Part shown: positions 32,689-44,741 of the stretch, in pieces | Layout of the letters: each line of letters starts with the position of its first letter | How positions within the stretch are numbered: the first letter of the stretch is position 1 | DNA from: Petunia secreta | Taxonomy: Eukaryota > Streptophyta > Magnoliopsida > Solanales > Solanaceae | Reading direction: 5' to 3' | Assembly (NCBI GenBank): GCA_029990175.1 | Contig: JARKIP010000011.1 | Location: forward strand, 22,604,001 to 22,668,000 | Length of the DNA stretch: 64,000 nt | The notes under the pieces: model-generated | The model's database searches: none | What the model was told of the DNA's origin: nothing | Seen by the model: the letters and a program-made list of their open reading frames with translations, nothing else | Program-made: the position numbers and the translations under genes

Positions 32689-33930
32689 TATGCAACTACT
32701 CAAACTTGGCACGAAAAGTCATCTAGCTCCCTCAACCCTTTCATGTACCTTTTGGCTACCTCAACTTAAGTCTAAAGTGTTCCGTTTGGATACTTCACTG
32801 ATAGTTTCTAGCAAAAACATGGTGCGTAAATCTCAAGCGCTGTGACATGGCAAAAACAACAAATTAGAAATCAACACGTGGAAGATTAAAATAAACAAAT
32901 ATTTAATCTTTTATTGGTAGTGTAAGAAAGATTTTGACTTAAAAATGCCACATATATGTGAATATGAGGGGAAAAAAATCTTAAGAAAAAAGAAATAAAA
33001 ACAAAAGAATACAATCAAGAGTTGTCTTTCTCTTCTATGTCCCCACAACCACCTGTAGCTTCCCCTCGCCATTTTCATCATCTCTTTCAAAAACTCCAAC
33101 TCTCCTCAATCACGCTAAAACCTCCGATAAATATGACATAATGTAATCAATAATTTTTAGTACAAACAATTGGGCCTTACATTTACTGAAAAGGAGAGTA
33201 CATCCTCCCCCTTAACCCCCCGGCCCGGGGGGAGGGGGGAGATGGAGCATTGATTTATCCTATTTTTTTGTTGCGTAGTTAACCTGAACCCTGTCTATGA
33301 GTATAACAATTTCTGCTCTCATTGCTTTAACTAAAGAACTACCTTTAACTTTAAGTAGGACCCAAGGGGAATACTTGGAAAAAGTATTCACTTTGGCTTC
33401 CATGATCCACAAGATCCATAAAAAAGGGGGAAACCGCGGTCGAACTCGAATTCTAGAAATAAGTCGGGGTTGTCTTTTGTGTGCTATTCCTTACGCCCTG
33501 AGAAAGAACCTTCACTTGGATTTATTTCAAGTCCGTGATAACTTCTTCGAATTTGCGTGAACTAGCGAACCGATCACTAAGTGGGGATGCTCCAGGGAAG
33601 TTAGAAGGGACAATAAGGAAACAGATAAAGTAGAAGAATCAATTAGCCTGGAATTTAAGATTTAGATCTACATACCCAATAAGAGAGAGCCTTGTACTCC
33701 ACGAATAATCACGCACCAACCAATCGACCATCTTGAGCAACAAGAGAAAGAAGGACCAACGACGATCAAGGAAAGAAAGAGTTTCGTGCATCCAATCCAT
33801 TTGTAGCAGAATTTCCACATATATAGGAGTAAGAAGCACCATTTATGTGTTTAGTGAACTCATCAAAGGTAGTAACAATACTAGTTTTAGACTGAAAAAT
33901 TTACGTCAGACGGCTGGAGGTGAAATTGCT

Positions 33931-33975
33931 TAGCCGGAGCTCGTTGGGCTTTTCACATATGCGGGTTCGATCTGC
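33931..33975 (+). repeat. tRNA-like head (possible SINE)
   Basis: TAGCCGGAGCTCGTTGGG (A box-like, 33931-33948) and GGGTTCGATCT (B box, 33963-33973) at tRNA-like spacing, followed by T-rich sequence. No full tRNA fold was verified. Confidence 0.4.
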
Positions 33976-34635
33976 CCAATTCATCAATTCATTTTTCTTT
34001 CAGGTCGAATTTGAACTATGCTGTTGTAATTTCGATGGTTGCAACTATCAATAGTCTTTTCTTTTTCTTTCTTGTTTTGAACAATGTTAGTATTGGTGGA
34101 ACAAAATCAGAATCAGAAAATAAGAAAGACAATATTTAACAAGAACAAAATATATAGGATGGTGGAGGTGGCACCAAATGAGAGTAGGGACTAGGGGAGG
34201 AGAAGAGAAATAATGAGTGGCGGCAACGATTGAGGAATGGCGGTGATGGAGGTAGCTTTAATAGTGTGATGATTTGGGATATATTAATTTGGTTGAAGAA
34301 AATAAAAAAGAAAAAACTTTGATTTGGTAGCCTTTCACGCGCTCAATTATGTCTAAAACACACTATCTGTGCCATGCAGGCATTTTTTACTTAAATAGTA
34401 CAAATCTGAATGGGTCGACGGAGCTAGATGGTACATGGGAGGGTTCAGGGAGCCAAGTGACTTTATGTGCCAACTTTAAGGAGCTGGCAACCTATTCCGC
34501 CTTTAGTTATCGATCGCATTTATTTTTAAATCACAAGTTTTAAAAGTCTTCATTTCTTTATTAAACGTTGCGTCAAGTCTATCAGATTCACATATATTGA
34601 AACACATGGAACATTTTAGCTATCGATGACATTTG

Positions 34636-35444
34636 TGTTATTTCCCATGATACACCACTTTACTGTTTTAAGGACCAGTTCCTTAAAATGTGTTCCTTTA
34701 CTAAACTATATGCGGAATTAAAACTGTAAGTAAATGAACACCATATATTAGCGTGGAAAAACCCCTTGACTCGGGATCAAAAAACCACGACCTACTTCTC
34801 AAGTAGGATTTCAACTGCACTATGTAAAAAGACCCACTTGGTTACAAGACTCCTTCTTACTAACCTAGGACTATTTCTAATCCTTTAGTGATCTTTCTCA
34901 CGATACGTGAAGTTGTGTCAAGTCCACGACTTGAACCAGAAAAGATACAACTCATTATACTTACTACAGTTGAACTAAGACTTGAACTTTTACAAGATTC
35001 AATCTAAGGAACAGGTTCTAACTTAGTTCCACTGTAGCTAACTGATTACACAAATAAGCTAATGACTCTTTTAAGCTTTGCTCGATGCTCTCTGTATTTG
35101 TGCATGCTTCAATGGCTGATATGCTCCACGTTTTATTGCTCCAGCAGCTAAGAAGTCTTGAGCAATTAGAACTCCAAAGCTCCCATGAGTTTGAGTCCTA
35201 ATTGGATTCTTCTCTTTAGAATCCGGATCTTCTATCCTTTATCCTTTATTTATGCAATCTTTTCGTATCCGTTTAGACCTGCAAAATTATCAAGATAAAT
35301 ATTAGGTTTAGGATAATTAATAATATCTCACTTTAAACGATTTTGTATGAATTATCTATTTAGCTGCAGTGATTCAAAGGAACATGTCCTTTGAATCCGT
35401 TCCTTAATCATCAGTCAAAACTCCAAGCTTATCCAAGCTAACAT
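34636..35444 (-). repeat. 3' LTR of the Copia element
   Basis: 809 bp, with three copies of the 13-bp motif (34671, 35007, 35378). Same length as the partner at 42501-43309. Confidence 0.93.
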
Positions 35445-35458
35445 TTTCCCCCTTTTTG
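35445..35458 (-). other. polypurine tract of the Copia element
   Basis: The minus strand reads AAAAAGGGGGAAAA directly before the LTR start. Confidence 0.88.
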
Positions 35459-35854
35459 ATGATGACAAATTCATAAGCATAGCTGCATATCCTTAATGTC
35501 CTTAAGTACAACTTAAGCTCAAAAAACAATCAGTAGAGACTTTATTTATCATTAAGGACCAGATTTCAATTAGGTATAATTTCACGCAAAATCAGACTTA
35601 CTAAACTTACTCTTCCCCCTTTTGGCATCATTGAAAAGGTTGCATAAAAAATATAACTCAAGTGTTAGAATTAATCAGCACATGGCCATTGAGGCAACTC
35701 AAAATGCTAACAAAAATCATATTAAAGCAACTGCAAAACAATGATATTAGCCATAAAGACAATTCATCATTAACCAAAATGGTAAACCAGGGGATACAAG
35801 AAAGTACTACAGAATTATTCAAAGACTAGAGAAGGAAAAGACTAAGGCACTAGA
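35459..35854. other. non-coding 3' region of the Copia element
   Basis: Lies between the extra ORF and the polypurine tract; AT-rich, no ORF. A second purine-rich run (AAAAGGGGGAAGAGT on the minus strand, near 35610-35624) resembles the polypurine tract. Confidence 0.5.
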
Positions 35855-37854
35855 CTAGGCTAAATCCCACTGGACAAAAGATGGCTTATGGCTAAGGTGG
35901 TCAGGATGTGGAAGGACCAGGTCCCTGAGACTTGTTAAGCAACTCAAACATCTGCTTGAGCATTCCCTCATTGGTCTCCTTTGCCTTTGTTGCCTCTGCC
36001 TTCCGGTAATTTTTCTCCTCTTCCAACCTGCTATTTCAGCACCCTGGATAGCAACCTGCTGCCTTAGTGCCCTTACCTTGTTGTTCAATAGCTGCCTCCC
36101 AACACCAGCCTATGGAGGATCAGCCTGAACAGGCAAATCACAACTAATCAATGTGGCACAACCAAACTTTTCCTTCTTAGTAGCCTTCACTACCCCTTCC
36201 AAGGGAATCTTCAATTTTGCAAACACATCAGTTAAGATGAAACCAAACGGCAAGGAATGCTTCCTCTTCCCAGCTATCACCCTTTTGATCAGGTGGATCA
36301 TAAAACTGGGCCAGTTGATCTGCTTTTCAGTGTCCAACAGTTCCATAAAGGCCAGGTCCATGAAACTGGCAATTCCTCTTTTTTCCTGCCTTGGCATCAC
36401 AATCTTGTTCACAAACTCGAACAACACTTGGTGCTGTGGGTGCATCTCACTTTTCTGCACAGCCCTGGGTTTTTCTTCCCCTTCATTCTCAGCAAACTTC
36501 CTAGTGATCTCCAAATCAGTTGGCAAGTTTGTCAAGTCAGGCCATACCTTCTTGATATAATTGTCATACCTAGTAAAAGGAATCCCCAACAGCTCACCAA
36601 GTTCCCTAGTGTCAAACATAATCACATTATCATTAACAGAGGTAGTAATCCTGTCATCTTTGATGGAGCAGTTCTTGTAGAACTCTTGCACCATCCCCTT
36701 TGCACATCTGCCAGAAATCTAAAGGACCATGTCCCTCCAGCCCTGAGCTTGCAATTTCTGCAGCAACCATAGCATTCCTTCTTCTTGTACATCAGATAAC
36801 ACTCTTCCCTTCAACACTTTCCTAGTCAGCATGTCATCATGAACACAATGAACCACATCTTCTCCCTCAGCTTCACTATCACTTTCATCCTCATCAAAGG
36901 ACTCATCACTGTAACTATCAGCAGAACTTTCATCCACCAAAGTCCTTTTAGAGGACCTGGTCCTCTTAACAGACTTTTCTGCAGCCTTTTCGGAGCTTCT
37001 TGTTACTCGTCTTTGAGTCACTTTTCTTTTCTTCGACTGAGGCACAACCTCCTCAGCATCTGCAATCTCATTATCTTCACCAACATCATCAAATTCAATC
37101 TCCTCCACTTCTTCCTCTTCAACAGGGTCAACAACCTGTTTCCCTTTCCCTTTTCTTCTTATTTCTAAAGTAGCAGCTAAGTGTTCATCAGCAGCTTTAG
37201 CAGCACTTCTTGTCCTCCTAACCCCAGAAACAGAAGTTGAGGCAGAAGGACCAGGTCCTTTTGCCTTGGAGGAACTTTCTCCTTTCTTCTTAATTCCGGG
37301 CTTATAACTGTCCCCAATTTTCTTTAACTTAGCAGCAATTTCACCAGTCACTTGGTCATTAATGGGTCCCTTTCTAGCTAATTTTCTTTTCAAACACCTA
37401 ATGTTGATCAAATCAACAAGAGGCCTATCACTATCACTTATAGCTTCATCAACATCTATAACATCCTCTATGGGTGCTCTAAAAGCAGCCTCTGGAGACC
37501 CCGATGACCATTCATGGGTGCTTCCAACCTCTTAACTGTTTCTTCTTCCCCATCAAGAACAGCTTCAGACCCCTCTCCCTTTTCCTCCTCATCTATCACA
37601 ACATTCAAAGGATAGGTAAAATTTACCTGATACTGATACAGAACCATAGCTCGTGACAAATCCTCAACCTGCTCAATAATTGATTCAGCCGTGGGAACTG
37701 GTCCTTCCCCCTAAATTTCAGGTTCATGTACTTCTGGGATTATTTCAGGAATTTCAGGGTTTAGGTTAGTGGTATCCATGGGTGAAGGAGGGTTGAGATT
37801 TTGTGGTTTTTCGGTGGTGGGTGCAGTTGAAGAATTTTCAGGAGAGAGAGACAT
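35855..37854 (-). pseudogene. extra 3' ORF of the Copia element (putative plant transposon protein type)
   Basis: Starts at 37854, broken by a stop (TAG 37711-37713), a frame change near 37480 and a stop (TAG 36719-36721). The N-terminal half is Ser/Pro/Glu-rich, then highly charged with a nuclear-localisation-like KKRKVTQRR and long acidic runs. The second half (36694-36110) has the pattern MVQEFYKNC...TRELGELLGIPFTRYDNY followed by MHPQHQVLFEFVNKIVMP, which resembles the plant family annotated as putative plant transposon protein. Sireviruses often carry an extra ORF after pol, sometimes called env-like. Its function is unknown. Mixed charge and the likely nuclear signal suggest a nucleic-acid or chromatin role, which is inference. 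Confidence 0.65.
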
Positions 37855-37859
37855 TCTAG

Positions 37860-38457
37860 CAATTCGAATTAAGAGATAATTGATTATTCTTTCTGAAATT
37901 TTGAGAATTCAGTTTGTGAACAAAGTAAAAGAATAATGGGGGGAGAAGGAGTGTATTTATAAAATGAATTAGGTAGTAGAGATAGAGTATGAAACGATCA
38001 CAATTACCTCATCAAGACATGCAGCCTTTATGGACTCTTGGGAGTCTCCCGGAGAAATAGAGCCGTTGGACAGTTAAGTTACCTTTTCAGAGTGGGAAAT
38101 GTTCCTCCGATGGGACTCTTATGCAATTTGGATTTGGTTAGCAAGCTTAGTGGGATTTATCCTAATTGCAAGTTACCTATAGCCTTTACACTTCTAAAAT
38201 AACTGAATAATAATGAGTACATACCTGATTTTAACACAAAAATTCAGTGTCCTTCCAATTTGCAACATTTTTTTATCAATCTGAAATTCTAAGAGCATAA
38301 GGGTAACATCATTCAATTTTAGCAACTCTAAATAAGAAGTATGGCATAAGAGTATACATTTAAGTATTAAGCTGGACTGAATTATTCATAATAACTTGAA
38401 TAAAATTCATTTAAAGTGCAATTTTCTAGCCAATTATGAAGTAAAGCATTGATGATT
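37860..38457. other. spacer between pol and the extra ORF of the Copia element
   Basis: AT-rich, no coding frame. It could hold the promoter or splice site for the extra ORF. Confidence 0.5.
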
Positions 38458-40753
38458 TTATGTGAATTTAATCATCCCTAATTCCAACCTATTTCTTTCA
38501 AAATCATCTCTACCTAGAGCTTTTGTAAAGATGTCAGCAATTTTCTTTTCAGTGGGACAAAATGCTATGGTGATCAAACCTTTTTCATAGTTGTCTCTTA
38601 GGAAATGATGTCTTATATAAATGTATTTAGTCCTTTTGTGATGCACTGGATTTTTTGTCATGTTAATAGAACTAGTGTTATCACAAAAGATAGGAATAGT
38701 TCCTACATCAACACCAAAATCCTGTAATTGTTGTTTGATCCATAACAACTGTGAACAATGAAGCAGCTGCCACATATTCAGCCTCAGCAGTGGAAAGTGC
38801 CACTGAATTTTATTTCTTGGTTCCCCAAGAAATCAAACACTCACCAAGAAAATGTGCCATACCTGAGGTACTTTTTCTATCAACAAGGAAACCTACATAG
38901 TCAGCATCAGTATATCCAACAAGATTAAAACTACCACCTTTTGGATACCAAAGTCCCAAGGGATCTGTTCCTTTCAGATACCTCAATATTCTTTTAACAG
39001 CTTTCAAATGAGATTCCTTAGGATCTGATTGAAACCTAGCACACAAACCAACACTGAACACAATATCAGATCTACTAGCAGTTAGATAGAGTAAAGGACC
39101 AATCATACCTCTATACAATTTTTGATCAACTGATATTCCATGTTCATCAAGATCCAATTTTGTGGCAGTGGCAATAGGTGTGTCAATTTCCTTAGCATTA
39201 TCCATATCAAATCTTTTAAGTAATTCCTTAACATACTTTTGTTGATGGATCATAGTTCCATTTGAGGTTTGCTTAATTTGTAAACCCAAAAAAAAAAAAA
39301 AAATTGAGTTCACCCATTATGCTCATCTCAAACTAATTCCCCATCAAGTTTGCAAATTTCTTACTTAAATTTTCACAAGTAGCACCAAAGATTATATCAT
39401 CTACATAAATTTCAACAACTAAGAGATGTTTACCTTTTTCTTTCAAAAACAATGTGCTATCAATTTTACCTCTTTTATATCCATGCTGAAGTAGAAATTT
39501 TGATAACCTTTCATACCATGCTCTTGGTGCCTGCTTGAGTCCATACAAGGCCTTGTCCAACTTGTACACATGTTCAGGGAACTGTTCATTTTCAAAGCCT
39601 GGAGGTTGCTTAACATACACTTCTTCTTTCAAGTAACCATTTAGAAATGCACTATTCACATCCCTTTGATGTAGAGTAAATTCCATGTATGTAGCAAAGG
39701 CTATGAGAAGTCTTATTGCTTCCAATCTTGCAACTGGAGCAAAAGTCTCATCATAGTCGATGCCCTCCTCTTGACTATATCCCTGAACAACTAGCCTGAC
39801 CTTATTTCTTGTTACCATGCCATCCTCATCGAGTTTGTTTCTGAAAACACATTTTGTTCCAATTATGGACATGTTCCTTGGCTTGGGTTCTAGATGCCAA
39901 ACTTGACTTCTTTGAAATTGATTCAATTTCTCATTTGTTCCTCCTGTTTCTGTGCCATTCTTCTCAGTTCTGGCCTGAGGAACAGTTCCTTGCAGTTCAC
40001 TTCTCATAGTATCCCCATCCAATGTCTGCATTTGTGGATCAATTTCACCATGTTTCAGCATTCCAATCTCTTCATCCTCCTGTACCTGTTCTTGAGTAAG
40101 ACTGTCAGTTTCATCAAAGTTAATATGCATGCTTTTTTCAATTTTCAATGTTTTCTTGTTAAAGACTCTATAAGATTTACTATTTGAAGAATAACCAACT
40201 AAGACTTCATCATCACTTCTAGGATCAAATTTTCCTAGTCAGTTTCATGATCAGACCTAATGGCAACAATGTGACTATCTAGAGTCCTTTGAGCTTTCTT
40301 AGCAAAGATTGAAAATGCATTAAAAGCTTCTTCCTTAGATGCAAGAAATATAGTTCATATAAATCTGGAGTAATCATCAACCAACACCATAACATACTTC
40401 TTACCTCCACGACTCATTGTTCTCATTGGTCCGCACAAGTCCATATGGACCAGTTCCAAAGGTTTGGTAGTACTTACCTGTTTCTTTGGTTTGAAGAAAG
40501 ATTTTACCTGCTTCCCCCTGGCACATGCTTCACATACTTTTTCATCCTTAAACTTGATGTTAGGAAGACCTATCACCAAATCCTTGGACACAAGTTTGTT
40601 CAATTGTGAGAGACTAGCATGTCCTAGTCTTTTGTGCCATAGGAGGGGATCATTTTGCACTACACTTAAGCAGCTCATGCTTCCATCAGATAGTGTCAAC
40701 AAATCTACCTTGTAGATGTTTCCATGTCTATTTCCCATTACCGAAGGAAACAC
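38458..40753 (-). pseudogene. Copia pol remnant: integrase part, reverse transcriptase, RNase H
   Basis: Minus-strand pieces in copia order. 40753-40355 has the integrase zinc region (H, H, CEAC spacing) and the core start VHMDLCGPM. 40148-39333 has reverse transcriptase with QRDVNSAFLNGYL and the active-site YVDD motif (IYVDDIIFG). 39313-38810 and 38775-38458 carry the rest of RT and RNase H (YTDADYVG, IFCDNTSSI, HHFLRD). Inactivating changes include loss of most of the integrase core after the second catalytic strand, a TAG near 39335, a frame shift in an expanded T tract (about 39288-39303), and a break at 38776-38809. Confidence 0.88.
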
Positions 40754-40877
40754 TTCCTCCTTGGAAGGCTGAGAGTGAAAGGAACAGTTCCTTGTGTCCT
40801 GTCATGTGCTTTGAGCAACCACCGTTCATGTACCGTTTTGTGGCTCTTCACTTTTACTCCAGCCTGCAAAAAGAAAA

Positions 40878-42449
40878 CTAGGGGTTAATTTTAGCTTTAA
40901 CAAAAGGGTGAATTAAATCTCTCCTAGCCCAGAATGGTAATGGTTTCTTTGTGTGAACAGTTTTCTTTCTCACATAATTTTGAATAGGTTTATAGGACCT
41001 GTTCCTCTGTACAGCCATTTTTAAAGATTGGCAATTTTCTTTCCGGTGACCAGTGTTCCCACAATGAGTGCGTAGCCAGTTTTCAGGAAGTGATAAGTAT
41101 TTACTCTTTGGATCCCATTTGGATGAAAACTGTGCTTTCATGAATCCCATACCCTTCCTGTTACTACTATGGTTTTCCTGTAACCATTTTAGTGCTTCAG
41201 AAGACTTGTTCCATTTTACAGTTTTTCCTAGCTCCATTTTTGTTTTAACCAAGTCTTCTTCCAAGGATCTTATCTTCTCATCCTTTTTGCACAATTCATC
41301 AACTGTGACTTTCAGTTTCTCTTCAGCAATGATCTGATGAGAATTAGCAATACTTTTACCCTTTTCAACCGTTTTAACATTTTCTAATTCCTGAATAGTT
41401 GATTCAAGTGTGAGGACCTGTTCCTCAAGCATGCTAATTTTTATTTTCAGAAAGTCATTTTTAATTAATGCCTCCTTGCATTCTGCTCCTAAACTATCAA
41501 TTTCATCATGCAGTTGATGGTTGCCATCCCTTAGAGATTTAAACTCATTTAACATAGTATGAAATACTTTAACTAATTTCTCTCTTGGCATGCTTTTCAC
41601 ATCTTGTCTAAGTTTAGAAAATACCTCTGCATCTTCTTCATCATCTGAATCTTCAAGAGCAATTAGAGCCAGCTCATCATCCAGATCATCATCAGACCGC
41701 TCATCTTCACTATCTTGCCGGCCAGCAACCATTGCTTTGAGAGTTCCATTATTCTTTCGGAACTGTTCCTTAGCCTTTCTCTTTTCATCATACTTTTTCC
41801 TCCATTCTTCTTCCATGACTGGGCATTTTCTAATGTAGTGCTCCATGCTTCCACATTTGAAGCATTCTCCTCTCTGTTTCATGTTAGAAGATCTATCTTG
41901 TCTTCTAGATCCCTTCTTATTCAGGAATCTTTGGACATTTCTGGCTATAAGGACCAGTTCCTTCTCATCATTAACAAAATTGTTAGCAGCAAATAAAGCT
42001 AAATTAGGTTCAGTTTTAACTGATTCTCCTATGTTCTTGACTTTCTTCCTCAGTTCATATGTTCTTAGATTATCTATAAGTTCATCTAAGGAGGGAGTAC
42101 TAAGATCCTTGCTTTCAATGATAGCACATGCTTTAATTTTCCAAGAATCTGGAAGTACTCTAGTCAAGATCTTTTCAACTCTTTCTTCTACAGTTAATAT
42201 TCTTCCAAGAGAGATAAGTTCAGTTACAATACCATTAAACCAAGTGTACATTTTAGAAATTGTTTCTCCTTCTCTCATTTTAAAATTTTAATATTCAGCA
42301 AAGAGAAGTGTACCTCTAGATCTTTTAACCTGATTGGTTCCTTCATGAGCAACCTGCAATGCATCCCAGATTTCTTTACCTGCAACATCATTGAACAATG
42401 GTGGCCTAACAGTTGACTGACCCTCGGAGTTTCCTTGTGGTGCACTCAT
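40878..42449 (-). pseudogene. Copia gag with zinc knuckles, internally deleted
   Basis: Starts at 42449 and is open except for a TAA at 42288-42290. After about 20 residues the typical copia gag N-terminal segment is missing and the frame jumps to KEIWDALQVAHEGT, so roughly 100 codons look deleted compared with the family. The rest includes a CCHC zinc knuckle (CFKCGSMEHYIRKC), an acidic stretch, a coiled coil with MLEEQVLTLESTIQELE, and a second knuckle-like CGNTGHRKENC. Gag forms the virus-like particle that packages element RNA. This copy is not expected to do so. Confidence 0.85.
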
Positions 42450-42487
42450 TCTAATCCTAAGGTGTTAGCCTCTTCAAGGATAACCCG

Positions 42488-42499
42488 CTCTGATACCAA
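42488..42499 (-). other. primer-binding site of the Copia element
   Basis: The minus strand reads TTGGTATCAGAG immediately after the 5' LTR (one base away), matching the 3' end of initiator tRNA-Met. Confidence 0.9.
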
Positions 42500-42500
42500 T

Positions 42501-43309
42501 TGTTATTTCCCAAGATACACCACTTTACTATTTTAAGGACCAGTTCCTTAAAATGTGTTCTTTTACTAAACTATATGCGGAATTAAAATTGTAAGTAAAT
42601 GAACACCAGATATTAGCGTGGAAAAATCCCTTGACTCGGGATCAAAAAACCACGACCTACTTCTCAAGTAGGATTTCAACTTCACTATGTAAAAAGACCC
42701 ACTTGGTTACAAGACTCCTTCTTACTAACCTAGGACTAACTCTAATCCTTTAGTGATCTTTCTCAAGATACGTGAAGTTGTGTCAAGTCCACGACTTGAA
42801 CCAGAAAAGATACAACTCGATTATACTTACTACAGTTGAACTAAGACTTGAACTTTTACAAGATTCAATCTAAGGAACAGGTTCTAACTTAGTTCCACTG
42901 CAGCTAACTGATTACACAAATAAGCTAATGACTCTTTTAAGCTTTGCTCGATGCTCTCTGTATTTGTGCATGCTTCAATGGCTAATATACTCCACGTTTT
43001 ATAGCTCCAACAGCCAAAAAGTCTTGAGCAATTAGAACTCCAAAGCTCCCATGAGTTTGAGTCCTAATTGGATTCTTCTCTTTAGAATCCGGCTCTTCTA
43101 TCCTTTATCCTTTATTTATGCAATCTTTTCGTATCCGTTTAGACCTGCATAATTATCAAGATAAACATTAGGTTTAGGATAATTAATAATATCTCACTTT
43201 AAATGATTTTGCATGAATTATCTATTTAGCTGCAGTGATTCAAAGGAACAGGTCCTTTGAATCCGTTTCTTAATCATCAGTCAAAACTCTAAGCTTATCC
43301 AAGCTAACA
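42501..43309 (-). repeat. 5' LTR of the Copia element
   Basis: 809 bp, partner of 34636-35444, with three copies of the 13-bp motif at equivalent positions (42536, 42873, 43244). Confidence 0.93.
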
Positions 43310-44040
43310 ATTTGTTTTTAATTTGATGTAGTTTCCGTACATTAGTTTTTAAGGCATTGAGGTGGAACTAATTCCGTACAAAATCCTCAAAGATAAGAAG
43401 AAGCATACAAATGAATTCATTTATAGGATATCTGGCGCATGTAGAACAGATTTATTATTGGAGTACATTTAGATAATTGGACCAACCATATGATAGTCCA
43501 TCAAGTTAAAGAATATGTATAAAAAGGATTCTGATTAGGTATATTCTTGAGGTGTAAAAGGTCCTCTCTTTTTGGATAGATCCAATGAGTCATATCTCCC
43601 ATCATGCAACCATACTCCATGAATCCACATTAGTTTCCTAGCTTTGGCATAATTTGACAACTATAAATAATCTGATCTGGTGCATAATAATGCACATTTT
43701 AATTCAAATCATAAAACTTTAGCATAACATCATTATTAGTAGCCACTACTAGTTCTCAACTTTTATATATGGGCAGCTTGTTCATATCCTACTCATCCAA
43801 GGAGGATTATTCGAGAAATGAATAAATATTTGCCCAAATTAAAAAAATTTAAGTTGAAAAGAGGAATGATATATGTAATGTCTATCCTTATGATTAGTTG
43901 CTTCTATATGCCATTTGCATTATTGAGTTTGTGAACGTCATGTTTTATTTTCCTTTTTGTTCATTAGAAAAAAATTGAGAAACATAATCTTAATTATTTC
44001 CTTGTAAGATAAAGGAGATGCTGGATATAATTTCCACTAA

Positions 44041-44741
44041 TAGCCTGTTTGGTCAAGCTTCTTAGAAGCGAAAAGTACTTTTTTTCTAAGACAAAAGTGT
44101 TTTTGAAGAATTTTTAGGTGTTTGACCAAAAGAAAAAAGTTCTTTTGGGAAGAAGCAAAAGCAGAAGCAGTTTTCTGTTGTTGGGGAGAAACTACAAATT
44201 TCTGCTTCCCCCCAGAAGCAGAAGCAGTTTATTAATTTTTCAAGACAATCATATCCTTACAAAAATATTTATTTAACATATTAATTTAAATTATTTTAAC
44301 CAATATATCTCTCAATATAAATAAAATATTATTTTCGCTTCCATATTTTGGTTTAACTTTATTTCTATTGATTAAAAATATAGTATATTTTTTTATTTTT
44401 TATTTTTTCACTAAACTAATTGAAAATAAAATAAATAAATTAGAATAAAATAAATAAATTAAGTCCTTCATAAAAAATACTTAAATCTTTTGTACGTTTA
44501 AGTTATATTAGTTGCATACTAAATCTTAATATTTTCCTTTCTCGTAATTTGACACTCAAAAATATTTTTGTGAAGATTATCCAAACATATTATTTTTTAT
44601 AAAAGCACTTCTCAAATGAGTTGACCAAACACAACTGTTTATTCTTCAAAAGTACTTATTTCAAAAGTACTTCTAACAAAAGTACTTATTTCAGGTACGT
44701 TTCAGAAAAAGCAGATTCTAGCCGCTTGACCAAATAGGCTA
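44041..44741. mobile_element. Tourist-like (PIF/Harbinger) MITE, 701 bp
   Basis: Inverted ends TAGCCTGTTTGGTCAAGC and GCTTGACCAAATAGGCTA (17 of 18 match), flanked by TAA on both sides. Also present, without its right end, in flank copy A2 (from 51702), so it predates the duplication. A diverged relative lies at about 63560-63740. Confidence 0.75.

Larger units (their letters stand above)
31807..34501. mobile_element. non-autonomous Mutator-like element, 2695 bp
   Basis: Perfect 12-bp outer inverted ends GGCGGAATAGGT / ACCTATTCCGCC and a perfect 9-bp duplication TTTAGTTAT (31798-31806, 34502-34510), which is diagnostic for Mutator-type insertion. The inverted repeat continues for over 60 bp (TTGGCAC, TCATCTAGCTCCCT, CATGTACC on the left at 32705-32750; complements at 34425-34475), but its left arm is split by another insertion. 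The interior has no transposase. 33290-33640 is less AT-rich than its surroundings, carries an 87-codon open frame of unknown origin and may be captured sequence. Confidence 0.88.
34636..43309 (-). mobile_element. Ty1/copia (Sirevirus-like) LTR retrotransposon, 8674 bp, minus orientation
   Basis: LTRs of 809 bp at 34636-35444 and 42501-43309, ends TGTTA...TAACA, and a perfect 5-bp duplication ATTTG (34631-34635, 43310-43314). I count roughly 25 substitutions between the LTRs, about 3 percent. A tRNA-Met primer site follows the 5' LTR and a polypurine tract precedes the 3' LTR, both on the minus strand. Coding order is gag, integrase, reverse transcriptase, RNase H, then an extra 3' ORF, as in Sireviruses. 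All coding parts are broken. 19 copies of a 13-bp quasi-palindrome are scattered through LTRs and coding parts. The empty site is present at about 50970. Confidence 0.93.

Noticed and set aside
33290..33640. Insertion of organelle DNA
   Set aside because: Composition alone suggested it; no organelle gene was recognised, so it is left as possible captured sequence only.
37860..38457. Separate small gene between Copia RNase H and the extra ORF
   Set aside because: No open frame of useful length and no motif on either strand.
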